From a virus, in IMG/VR virus record IMGVR_UViG_3300036985_003303, positions 53,347 through 117,346 of that record: a stretch of 64,000 bases of DNA. The stretch is one strand, 5' to 3'. The notes beneath the pieces are model-generated. The model had not been told where the DNA came from and did not search any database. It saw only the letters and a program-made list of their open reading frames with translations. Shown in pieces: positions 7,895 to 16,500 of this stretch. Positions within the stretch are counted from its first letter, which is position 1; each line of letters opens with the position of its first letter. The position numbers and the translations under genes are program-made.

Positions 7895-8386
7895 ATGTGT
7901 GAAAACTGTGGAAATAATAGTTGTTCTGGAAATTGCAATGTAATTCCTAAAGGTCTTCGTGGCCCAAGAGGACATCAAGGCGATAAAGGAGATAAAGGTG
8001 ATCAAGGACCAATTGGTTTAACTGGCGCGCAAGGTCCATCCGGTGCGCAAGGTTTGACTGGTTTAACTGGTCCTATTGGTTTAACAGGTCCACAAGGTCC
8101 TATTGGTCCTTCAGGATTAGTTGGTTCAGCAGGTTTACCTGGAGCAAATGGTATTAATGGAACAAATGGTAATGACGGTGCACCTGGAGCAACTGGAGGA
8201 CAAGGTTTAATTGGAGATACAGGATTTTCTGGTCGTGGAGTTGCTGTGTTTGTTCAAACAAGTCAACCAGTAGCTGCTGACTTTACTACACAATATGGAG
8301 GCATTGATGGATTTGGTGTAAACTTTATTCCTGGAAATGATGCAATAAGACCTGGTGATATTTGGATTCAATCATGCACACCATAA
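7895..8386 (+). CDS. Short collagen-like fibre protein
   Basis: A 163-residue protein with three parts. Residues 1-14 form a cysteine knot-like tag (C2, C5, C10 and C14). Residues 20-115 are 32 perfect Gly-X-Y triplets, first charged (GDKGDKGDQ) then GLT/GPI/GPQ-rich. Residues 116-163 are a small beta-rich tip ending in GDIWIQSCTP, a pattern often seen at the ends of phage fibre proteins. It is the longest collagen stalk of the three in this block and has the smallest tip. Probable trimeric virion fibre; receptor or surface binding is not shown by the sequence. Confidence 0.75.
   Translation: MCENCGNNSCSGNCNVIPKGLRGPRGHQGDKGDKGDQGPIGLTGAQGPSGAQGLTGLTGPIGLTGPQGPIGPSGLVGSAGLPGANGINGTNGNDGAPGATGGQGLIGDTGFSGRGVAVFVQTSQPVAADFTTQYGGIDGFGVNFIPGNDAIRPGDIWIQSCTP
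7952..8239 (+). repeat. Collagen-like coding repeat, 32 Gly-X-Y triplets
   Basis: Periodic sequence encoding residues 20-115 of the short fibre protein, with no interruption of the Gly-X-Y register. The 5' part is charged, the 3' part rich in Gly-Leu-Thr and Gly-Pro-Ile. Confidence 0.9.
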
Positions 8387-8389
8387 TTT

Positions 8390-10165
8390 ATGAGCAATTT
8401 TAAAATATTTGATGGTACAAATTGGATAGATCCATGTGATTGCAATATTAGCATAGTGGATATTGATGGGGTAACTTATCAGTTACTTAATCCAAATAAC
8501 TGTATTGTAAGTTATTTTGATGGAACTAACTGGTGTCCTATAACATGTCCATGTCAATGTCCGGAAGGATACATATTTAATCCTGCAACAAATGCATGTG
8601 AACAAACAACAATTGAACCAGCTACGCCAAGTGGAGGAGCAACCGTTCCAATTGTTGCAGGTGGTGCAAGTCCTGCTTATGGTAGTGCATCAACTAGATT
8701 ATATGAAGATATTTCTACTAAAATATTTCCTTTAAATGGTTGGTCAGATTCAAGTCTTTGTCCATTTGGTACACCGAATTGTACAGCTGGTTATCAAGTT
8801 TATGAATCAGCAGGTATTGGAACTATTTTAAATATTGATGGTTTATCTGTATTAGGAAATAATGTATTTACTAACTCCCCTCCTAGTGTTACAGGTGGTA
8901 GATTAAATAATGTAGGTATATGGGCTACGGGTTATCCACTTAATCAATGGTTGCCTGTTGAGTTTTGTATAAATTTACCAGCAAGTAAAACTTACATATT
9001 TGCAATTGCCGGAGATAATCAAATTAGAGCAAGTATTACGTCTACAACTTTTATGGGAGGTGTAACTAACTTTAATCTTGTAAACTTATGGGCTTCATAT
9101 AACCCAAGCGGTACACCTACAGATGTAGCTGTATCAAGAACTTTTAGTATATGGCACATGTTTCCAATTACTTTACCAGTAGGAAGTCACATTTTACAAT
9201 TACAAGGAATGGACTTTGGTCCAGTTGCAGCATTTGGTGCAGAAATTTATGATATACCTGTTGGAAATCCCGGAGATGTTTGGCCAGCAGATCAAACTAT
9301 GCAGGCATTTTTAGCTAGCACAACAGTTACTTTAGCAGATCTTGCACCATTTCTTGCATTTACAACAGAACAATTAATTCAAACTCCTCCTTTATTAGTT
9401 GCTGATTTTGGTGAAACAATTACTTGGACTTGTCCGGATGGTAGTCCTGTAGATTTTTGTAATGGTGCACCACAATGTATTGTTACAGATTCAATTCCAT
9501 GTGGTCAAGGAAATGCATTAACAAGTGAAACAGAAATAAATATTTGGTTTGATAATTCAGGTTCAATGAATACAACATTGTCACCATTGCAATTAATGCA
9601 ATCAACCATACTTCAAGCATGCTTGTTGCCTATTTATAATAATGATCCGGTGCTTTATAATGAAAGAGTCAAAGTACTTAATATGTTTTCCGGAAATGGA
9701 TGGAATTTTAATGAAAGATTTATTAGATGTTTAGCTGAAGAAAGAAATTTTCAAAGAGCAGTAGATATAACTGTTAATCAAGTTATTAATTTAACTTTTG
9801 CAGATGAATCTAATGAATATGGATATGGAGGTTCTGCACCATTTAATAGTGGATCAAGAACAGCTGGATATGATACAGACATTGCTTATTTAAGAAATGT
9901 AATGTCAACGGTTGGATACACAATAAAAGGAACTGCATTTAGAGTAGATACTGGACCAGGTACTTATTCAGGATTTAGAGGATTAACCCAAGCAACATTT
10001 ATTAATAATGGTGCATACACTGTTCCCAATAATGTATCAGACTATTATACTATAAACTTTAATTGTAACTTAGACACATTGGCTGCAGCTTCTGCAACTT
10101 ACTATAGAGATCAGATAGTTGCTGCTCTTACAGCTTTAGGAATAAGTATCCCAGTGTGTCCATAA
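8390..10165 (+). CDS. Virion protein with EGF-like, jelly-roll-like and von Willebrand A-type regions
   Basis: A 591-residue protein. Two FDGTNW motifs (about residues 7 and 43) flank a cysteine-rich start. [14 protein letters not shown] at residues 57-70 is an EGF/chitin-binding-like mini-motif. Residues about 190-290 ([37 protein letters not shown]) look like a PA14 or carbohydrate-binding jelly roll. From about residue 380, [14 protein letters not shown] contains the MIDAS signature D388-x-S390-x-S392 of a von Willebrand A domain, followed by a helix and a second hydrophobic strand, [10 protein letters not shown], consistent with that fold. The gene lies between two collagen fibre genes. 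It is best read as a large surface adhesin or fibre-tip protein; metal-dependent binding is an inference. The end (GISIPVCP) is intact. Confidence 0.65.
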   Translation: MSNFKIFDGTNWIDPCDCNISIVDIDGVTYQLLNPNNCIVSYFDGTNWCPITCPCQCPEGYIFNPATNACEQTTIEPATPSGGATVPIVAGGASPAYGSASTRLYEDISTKIFPLNGWSDSSLCPFGTPNCTAGYQVYESAGIGTILNIDGLSVLGNNVFTNSPPSVTGGRLNNVGIWATGYPLNQWLPVEFCINLPASKTYIFAIAGDNQIRASITSTTFMGGVTNFNLVNLWASYNPSGTPTDVAVSRTFSIWHMFPITLPVGSHILQLQGMDFGPVAAFGAEIYDIPVGNPGDVWPADQTMQAFLASTTVTLADLAPFLAFTTEQLIQTPPLLVADFGETITWTCPDGSPVDFCNGAPQCIVTDSIPCGQGNALTSETEINIWFDNSGSMNTTLSPLQLMQSTILQACLLPIYNNDPVLYNERVKVLNMFSGNGWNFNERFIRCLAEERNFQRAVDITVNQVINLTFADESNEYGYGGSAPFNSGSRTAGYDTDIAYLRNVMSTVGYTIKGTAFRVDTGPGTYSGFRGLTQATFINNGAYTVPNNVSDYYTINFNCNLDTLAAASATYYRDQIVAALTALGISIPVCP

Positions 10166-10177
10166 ATAATATATGAT

Positions 10178-11266
10178 ATGTGTACTTGTAAAGGAAATTG
10201 TGATTGCAAAAGCAATGAAATAAAATTAAAAGGTCCAAGAGGATTTGTTGGACCGGCAGGACCACAAGGTCCCGTAGGACCACAAGGTCTACAAGGTCTA
10301 CAAGGCGCACCTGGACCACAAGGAAGTCAAGGTCCGCAAGGTTTAAGTGGCGCAACTGGATCTGCAGGTGCAGCAGGTGCAACTGGAGCACAAGGTATTC
10401 CTGGAATACCTACAACTGTAGATGATACAACAACTGTAGATCTTAGTTATACTTCAGGTACATTAACTGCAAAAGTACAAGATACAGGGTGGGTAGACTT
10501 ACTTGGCTTTAGTCATTATTCTACAGATCCTACTATGACTGTTAAAAGACCGCAAGTAAGACGCATTGGAAATGTTGTGCATTTTAGAGGCAGCGTTGTC
10601 GTTCCATTAGAAGATCCTACTAAATTGGGTTCTGTTATTACATGGATATATAAATCAGGTACAAACACTTATGAAGGAGTTTTATCTTCAGCATTACCTG
10701 CACATGGTAAAAAACCATATACGGGAACAGGCGGAGTTAATATAATCACATCTGGAGGTTTAACTTTTAATAATGGACTTAGTGCAATTCCTGCTGCAGT
10801 TTTACCTAGCGGATATAGTTTAGATAATAGTTATAGTATTGGATGGAGATTAAACTGGAGAGCTATGGAAACAGGTAGTTGTGGTACAGTATTAACTTCT
10901 TTTGCAAATGTTGGTATTTCGCCTTCAGGTGTTTTATCATGGGGATGTCTTGCAGATTTAGAAGAAAGTTTTGTTACAGGTTGTCGACCTGGAGCATGGA
11001 GTACATCTGCATTAAATTATACAGTTTCTAATGTAACACAAGGACATCAAGTTACAGATTTTAAATCTGCAATAAATGTACATGACAGCGTTTCATCAAG
11101 TAATCAAGATGCACGACCTTTTTTTAAATCAACAGAAGAATATCCAATTACCATTAATGCAAATGATCCAAATGAGATTGGAGGATTTTGGATTGTTATA
11201 GATGGATTAACCGCATTTATAGGACCATGCGTTGCAACAATACCGACACCTACGCCAGTGTGTTAG
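10178..11266 (+). CDS. Collagen-like fibre protein with large C-terminal tip
   Basis: A 362-residue protein. Residues 1-10 are a cysteine tag (C2, C4, C8 and C10), residues 19-78 are 20 Gly-X-Y triplets, and residues 79-362 are a beta-rich region beginning [22 protein letters not shown], a typical phage fibre linker, followed by [11 protein letters not shown] and [17 protein letters not shown]. The latter resembles the receptor-binding tips of tail or head fibres. It ends with a TAG stop and is followed by an intrinsic terminator, closing the fibre operon. The anti-sense frame across the repeat is a by-product of the collagen periodicity. Confidence 0.75.
   Translation: MCTCKGNCDCKSNEIKLKGPRGFVGPAGPQGPVGPQGLQGLQGAPGPQGSQGPQGLSGATGSAGAAGATGAQGIPGIPTTVDDTTTVDLSYTSGTLTAKVQDTGWVDLLGFSHYSTDPTMTVKRPQVRRIGNVVHFRGSVVVPLEDPTKLGSVITWIYKSGTNTYEGVLSSALPAHGKKPYTGTGGVNIITSGGLTFNNGLSAIPAAVLPSGYSLDNSYSIGWRLNWRAMETGSCGTVLTSFANVGISPSGVLSWGCLADLEESFVTGCRPGAWSTSALNYTVSNVTQGHQVTDFKSAINVHDSVSSSNQDARPFFKSTEEYPITINANDPNEIGGFWIVIDGLTAFIGPCVATIPTPTPVC
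10232..10411 (+). repeat. Collagen-like coding repeat, 20 Gly-X-Y triplets
   Basis: Periodic sequence encoding residues 19-78 of the third collagen-like fibre. The triplets are uninterrupted, with GPQ/GLQ first and alanine-rich GAA/GAT triplets at the end. Confidence 0.9.
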
Positions 11267-11309
11267 AAAAAATGTCACAGAAGGTTGGTTTATGTGGCTG
11301 ACTAGGATG

Positions 11310-11340
11310 AACCCCGGAGCAATCTGGGGTTTGTTTTATT
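11310..11340 (+). terminator. Intrinsic terminator closing the fibre operon
   Basis: AACCCC (11310-11315) pairs with GGGGTT (11326-11331) around a ten-base loop whose GA/TC bases can extend the stem, followed by TTGTTTTATT. It is about 44 bases after the stop of the last fibre gene and about 40 bases before the next start. GC-rich arms are conspicuous in this AT-rich DNA. Confidence 0.85.
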
Positions 11341-11370
11341 ATTTAATTTGTATTTTTGAGGATAAATTAG

Positions 11371-11376
11371 TATATT
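11371..11376 (+). promoter_or_regulatory. TATATT element before the ring/tail operon
   Basis: TATATT immediately after AAATTAG, in the short gap between the terminator and the next gene. A new promoter is needed here because transcription is terminated just upstream. It ends only 2 bases before the ATG chosen for the next gene, which is tight for a -10-type element, so the true start site of transcription is uncertain. Confidence 0.25.
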
Positions 11377-11378
11377 AT

Positions 11379-11870
11379 ATGGAGGTTGACTTAAATAAAC
11401 CAAGAGTAACTGAGAAAAAAGGCAAAGTTATTAACTATAAAGAAGTTAAAGACTTTAATAAGTTGCACCCAAAGTACAATTTAGATAAGTCTGCAATCAT
11501 AAAGATCATGAGAGCATTTAATTCAAACATGGCGGAAGAAACAATGATTAATATTTATGGAGTAATACTTCCTGAAAATATTGGTGCTGTGTTTATTAAT
11601 AATGCTGGAAAAGCAAAAGGTAAGTCTATTGACTATGCTAATTCAAAACTAGCAGGAAAAACCGTTTATCATAAAAATTGGGATACAGATAACAACATGA
11701 TGCGAATTGTGTATATTAACCACACCAAAAGAACTATGGTGAAGAATGCTAACATGTTTTCATTTAATCCTCTTCAGCAGTTTAGAAGAAAAGCTAGTGC
11801 ATATTTTAGAATGCATTGGGCCAGATGTGTTTCTGTAAACTATAATTCTACTGTTGATATTAACATATAG
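11379..11870 (+). CDS. Ring/tail connector-type structural protein
   Basis: A 163-residue basic protein. I start it at the ATG at 11379 (MEVDLNKPRVTEKKGK) because the frame upstream runs through the terminator hairpin. Residues 20-60 are helical; the middle (MINIYGVILPENIGAVFIN) and the end (MRIVYINHTKRTMV, FSFNPLQQFRRKASAYFR) are beta-strand then basic. In crAss-like phages a protein of this size precedes the tail-tube genes, and I place it there by order and general resemblance: a head-tail ring protein. The stop is TAG, three bases before the next ATG. Confidence 0.6.
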   Translation: MEVDLNKPRVTEKKGKVINYKEVKDFNKLHPKYNLDKSAIIKIMRAFNSNMAEETMINIYGVILPENIGAVFINNAGKAKGKSIDYANSKLAGKTVYHKNWDTDNNMMRIVYINHTKRTMVKNANMFSFNPLQQFRRKASAYFRMHWARCVSVNYNSTVDINI

Positions 11871-11872
11871 CC

Positions 11873-12544
11873 ATGACAACAATAAGAGAATCCATATCAA
11901 GAATTAGAAATGTCTTCAAGTTAGTAAATGAAGATGCATTTTTAACTGACCGTTTTATTTACAGTCTGCTTATAAAGTATTCAAAAGCTTTGATAAGAAG
12001 ACAAGATGTAGAAAACAAATTGATGCAATATGACAGTTTATTTGAAACACTGCCGTATGTTGAGTTGATTGAAGTAGATCGCATTGAAGCAGATTGCGCT
12101 AGAATAAAAACTGGTTGCAAAATCATGCGAACTAAAAAGAAACTTCCAAAACTAATGTCTGGAAGCAACGGTCCTATCTTTAGAACAATTGCGCCAATTG
12201 ATGGCAGTGATGTATTTCAACAATGTTTAACTGCTGTATATGTTGCAATGACACAATCAACAAACTTTAAATACAACAAGACTCACTACTATTGGTACAA
12301 GAATGGCTACTTATATTTTCCAGATATTGTTTGGGATGCTGTATCTGTAGAAGGAATGTTTGAAGAACCAGTTGATGCTTTTTGTAATGAAAATGATTCT
12401 GATTGTACACAGGCTCAAGATAGAAATGTAACAATTCCAGATTACATGTTTGCTGAAATTGAGCAAATGACACAGCAAGAGTTAATGACACTTGCTAAAC
12501 TTCCACCAGATACTGGAGATAATTCACAAAATATACTGAGATAA
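11873..12544 (+). CDS. Conserved head-tail connector/ring structural protein
   Basis: A 223-residue protein. The N-terminal 50 residues are helical (SISRIRNVFKLVNEDAFLTDRFIYSLL, KYSKALIRRQD). The middle (LFETLPYVELIEVD, CARIKTGCKIMRTKKKLPKLMSG) and TNFKYNKTHYYWYKNGYLYFPD are, from memory, typical of the crAss-like structural protein that precedes the tail-tube-like protein. The C-terminus has a short helix and a polar tail. Operon position (2-base gaps on both sides, between another ring protein and the tail-tube-like gene) agrees with a role in the neck or tail rings. Confidence 0.65.
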   Translation: MTTIRESISRIRNVFKLVNEDAFLTDRFIYSLLIKYSKALIRRQDVENKLMQYDSLFETLPYVELIEVDRIEADCARIKTGCKIMRTKKKLPKLMSGSNGPIFRTIAPIDGSDVFQQCLTAVYVAMTQSTNFKYNKTHYYWYKNGYLYFPDIVWDAVSVEGMFEEPVDAFCNENDSDCTQAQDRNVTIPDYMFAEIEQMTQQELMTLAKLPPDTGDNSQNILR

Positions 12545-12545
12545 G

Positions 12546-13517
12546 ATGCCAAATACATTTTTAAACTATAGAACTTATGATCAGTTATTGGCTGAGATCC
12601 AATCTGATTTTAAAAAATACTATCTGGAAGATTTTATTAATCCTCAAGAGTTTATCAAAGTTGCAAAAAGATGTAACTATGAACTAGGCTTGAAGATTTT
12701 TAAAACAAAAGAGGTGGTGCTTGATATTGAAAAAGGAAGAGCAAAACTTCCTAACAACTTTCAAGTGTTAAATTTTGCATTTATGCTAATGGATCATTTT
12801 ATTATTGAGCCATTAATTTCAGGAACGCATGTTGAAAATGTAAATTTAGGGCCAGTTTATAATCCAGGAAACTGGAATGATGTGAACTTGTGTTCTCCTG
12901 CACTTGCTCCTACAGAACCAGGTTGTGAGCCATGTGCTGTTCCACATCCACATAGTTGCAATGACTGCGGTTCTAAATATGAAAGCTGTTCGTGTAAACC
13001 TATTGGGGATGTCAAGTTAAATTGCAAAGGAGAGTTTGTAGCATTAACCCAACACTTTAAGTTTCATACTAGAAGATGGACAACAATGCGTTCTATAAGA
13101 ATGATAAATAGTCCTGATGTTGTAGATCCCGATTGTCCAAACAAAACATGGCAAGCCCGTGATACGGCTTATATCAAAGATGGATTTATTTACACTTCTT
13201 TTAAAACAGGAAAGCTGTATGTAAATTACCAAGGAATGATGGAAGATGATGATGGTAACTTACTAGTCCCTGATCATGATATGCTAAATGAGTTTTATGA
13301 GTATGCAATTAAACAACGCGTACTTGAGAATATGATTATGAATGGTGAAGCTGTAAATGGAAGCCAAATTCAAATCATAGAGTCAAGATTAAAAGCTGCA
13401 AGAAACAATGCATATAGTTTGGTAAATACACCTAACTTTAGTGAACTAAGACGCATCTGGGAAGTAAACAGAAAAGCACAGTATCACAATTTTTATACAA
13501 TGTTTAGATCCTACTAG
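12546..13517 (+). CDS. Tail-tube-like (P22 gp4-type) ring protein
   Basis: A 323-residue protein. The start, TFLNYRTYDQLLAEIQSDFKKYYLEDFINPQEFIKVAKRCNYELG, followed by IFKTKEVVLDIEKGRAKLPNNFQ, is the pattern of tail tubular/adaptor proteins: an N-terminal helical bundle, then a strand with the LPxNF motif. A cysteine-rich loop (about residues 117-157, CEPCAVPHPHSCNDCGSKYESCSC) is inserted before a beta-rich part and a helical C-terminus. The gene directly precedes the muzzle gene, the same order as tail-tube then tail-needle/stabilisation genes in podoviruses. The stop is TAG. The assignment is from order and sequence pattern, not from a search. Confidence 0.65.
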   Translation: MPNTFLNYRTYDQLLAEIQSDFKKYYLEDFINPQEFIKVAKRCNYELGLKIFKTKEVVLDIEKGRAKLPNNFQVLNFAFMLMDHFIIEPLISGTHVENVNLGPVYNPGNWNDVNLCSPALAPTEPGCEPCAVPHPHSCNDCGSKYESCSCKPIGDVKLNCKGEFVALTQHFKFHTRRWTTMRSIRMINSPDVVDPDCPNKTWQARDTAYIKDGFIYTSFKTGKLYVNYQGMMEDDDGNLLVPDHDMLNEFYEYAIKQRVLENMIMNGEAVNGSQIQIIESRLKAARNNAYSLVNTPNFSELRRIWEVNRKAQYHNFYTMFRSY

Positions 13518-13519
13518 TT

Positions 13520-16500
13520 ATGGCAAAGCAAAGAAGTGCAGGTAGTTCTACATTTAAGAGTCAAGGAACATTTGATAAATCGCTTGTAACTGATACAAGT
13601 GATTTTCATTTACCGGAAAACTCATGGACTTATGCAAGAAACGCAATTAATAATACAAGAAAAGGCGACTTAGGTAAATTGAGTACTGAGCCAGCTAATA
13701 ACTTCTGTACCTTTGCTCCATACACAATTATTGGAGCTTTGCACATTGAAGAAGATAGATGGTTAATGTATTCCACAAACAACACTGATTCTGAAATAGG
13801 AATTTTTAAAGAAGGTAATTGTTCTTATAGCACATTAGTAAATGATAAGTGTTTAAATTTTAACACAGATAACCTAATTAAAGGTATTACTAGAGCAACA
13901 TTTGATTGTTCATTTAATGCTTACTGGGATGATGGGCGCAATGTATCAAGAGTATTGGATATTGGAGATGTTCCTTGGATACAAGTTTGTACAACAGTAA
14001 ATGGATGTACAACATGTGTTGATACCACCGATTTAGATTGTGATAAAATAAGACTAGAATCTTTCATAGAAACGCCTTGTATAAACATAGTGAGGGGAAA
14101 AGGTGTTGCAAGTATTTTAAATGGCTCATATCAAGCGCAAGTAGCTTATTTAGTAGATGACCAAAGAGTAACTGATTACTTTATTTCATCAAATGCTTTA
14201 TCTCTTTTTGATCATACAAATGTTAATAGCTCAATAGACATCTATGTATCTAATCTAGACACAGCCTTTGACAGTTATGAGTTAGTTTTAATTTCAACCA
14301 TAAATGAAAAAACAGTAGCTAGAAAGATTGGTATCTATAGCACTAGACAAAATGTTGTTTCTATAGATTACATTGATATTACACTACCTGTAGTACCATT
14401 AGCTGATCTAACAATAATAACACCAATTCCAGATAAGTCTGAGGCAATATTTAGTGTTGGTCAATATGCATTAAGAGTTGGCCCAACAACAAAGTTTGAT
14501 TTTAACTATCAACCATTAGCAAATCAAATTGGTACATTTTGGCAATGTGTAGAATACAAAAATGAATACTACAAAAATGGTGGAACCAATATAGGTTATA
14601 TGCGCGATGAAGTATATGGCTTTTTTATACGCTGGGTTTACAATACAGGAGATAAATCAAACAGTTATCATATTCCTGGTCGCGGAGCTGGTCAATTCTA
14701 TTTGACAAATGATGCAGGTGGAAATGCAGGAGCTATATCAGAAATTGATCCTTGTCCAACTACAATAAATGATATTGAAACTCCTGATTACACACCCAGA
14801 GTGTTTGAAGTTTATAATACTGCAAGTTTAATATCAACTCCAAATACAACTTTACCTGATGGTGGACTTTTAGTTGCTGAAGGACAAATGGGTTATTGGG
14901 AATCAATTGAATTGTATGATGACAAACATCCAGAAATTTGGAACTCTTTTGTACCAGGAAGACCTGATTGGAATTTATGTGGCCAACCAATACGTCACCA
15001 TAAGTTTCCAGAAAATGTAATTACATCTGGTGGAGCAACTAACACACTTACTAATCATTACAAAGATGGCGGAGATAAAATTAGAATTATGGGTGTTAGA
15101 TTTGATAACATTCAACCACCAAAAGATAACAATGGAAATTTAATAACAAATATTGTTGGGTATGAAATATTAAGAGGAAATAGAACTGGTGCAAAAACAG
15201 TTTTATATAAAGGGCTTATCAATAATATGTTTGAATATGATGCTCCTAATTTGGTAACAAATAGAAAAGCACTGTATGCAAATTACCCATTTAATGATTT
15301 AAGACCGGATCCATTTATTTCTTCAAATACATTGCCAACTAGTTATGAACCACTTCAAGGTGGATTAATAAACTATACTCCTAATGCGGATTACAGTAAA
15401 AAACATTTTACTTTCCATTCACCAGATACAATGTTTGCAAGACCATTTTTGGTTGATGATGAAGTAAAAATATATGGTGCTTCTTGGGGGGATAGTCAAG
15501 GTTCTTATGTAGAACCTAAAAACCATCCGCGTCACAAATTCATTACTGATATATCTTTTATTACTGGAATTGTAGTTGGATTTGGATATGCTATTAGTAA
15601 AATGCTTGGTTCTAGAGATGTTAAGTATAGAGGTTATCAAATTGACAGTGATTCAATTTTTGCAGGTTCGTCAACATCTACAGGAAATATTATTCCTGCG
15701 GGTGCAGCGGTAATTGGAGCACAGGCAAATGCGATTAATGTCATGGGTATATATGGGATGTTGGATGCAATGACTGGACAAAACTCAGGTATTGCGTCAG
15801 CAACTGGACTTTCCCAAGGTACGCTGGTGTCAACATCAAAAGTAGCTGCGCAAGTACCAAGTTCAGGGGTTACTTCAGGTTATATAGAAGTAAATTATAA
15901 AGATCAAGATGCCTCACCTGGTATATTAAGAGCAGCGTTGGCATTAATGGGTAATCCAATGTTTTTAAGTTATATGGCTGCTGGTGCAGATACAACATAC
16001 AAACTAATTGAATCATTAGGAGCTTGGCAGCAGTTTGCTTTACAATATCAATCAGTATGTAAATATGAAAATTTTGCTGCACCTTATGCAAATAACAGAA
16101 GACGCAGAGTAAATGATGCTAGATATTTAAATCCAGGAGTTCAAGACTACCAAACTAATTATATTGTAAATCATATTTACAGAAATGAAACAGTAATGTT
16201 TGATACACCTGTTGATATTGAAGATATTACAGGTCCAATAGTTGATGTATCAAGACCACCGCTAGTATCAACAATGCCAGCTGGTCGCCACCTTGATAAT
16301 TTTTCAAGAAGGGCATCTTCACATTATGTAGCTTTAAAAACAAGGCTGCGTAATCAATACGGACAGTTACAATCTATAAGACAACTTATGGTTTCTTCAT
16401 GTGTAACACCTATAGCATCAACCAATTCACCAACTTTATTTGGAGGAGATACCTATATTGGAAAATATTCTGAAAAAAATACTTTGTTTTATTTTCAACA

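Noticed and set aside
10128-10391. Minus-strand open frame opposite the collagen-like repeat
   Set aside because: Gly-X-Y codon periodicity keeps the antisense frame open (Leu/Gln/Asp repeats); it overlaps a clear fibre gene and has no start context.
7420-10411. Collagen-coding repeats as CRISPR-like or regulatory DNA repeats
   Set aside because: The periodicity is nine bases and in frame with Gly-X-Y codons; there are no unique spacers of constant length.
11232-11378. Upstream extension of the ring protein gene
   Set aside because: It would overlap the end of the fibre gene and translate through the terminator hairpin; ATG 11379 is the sensible start.
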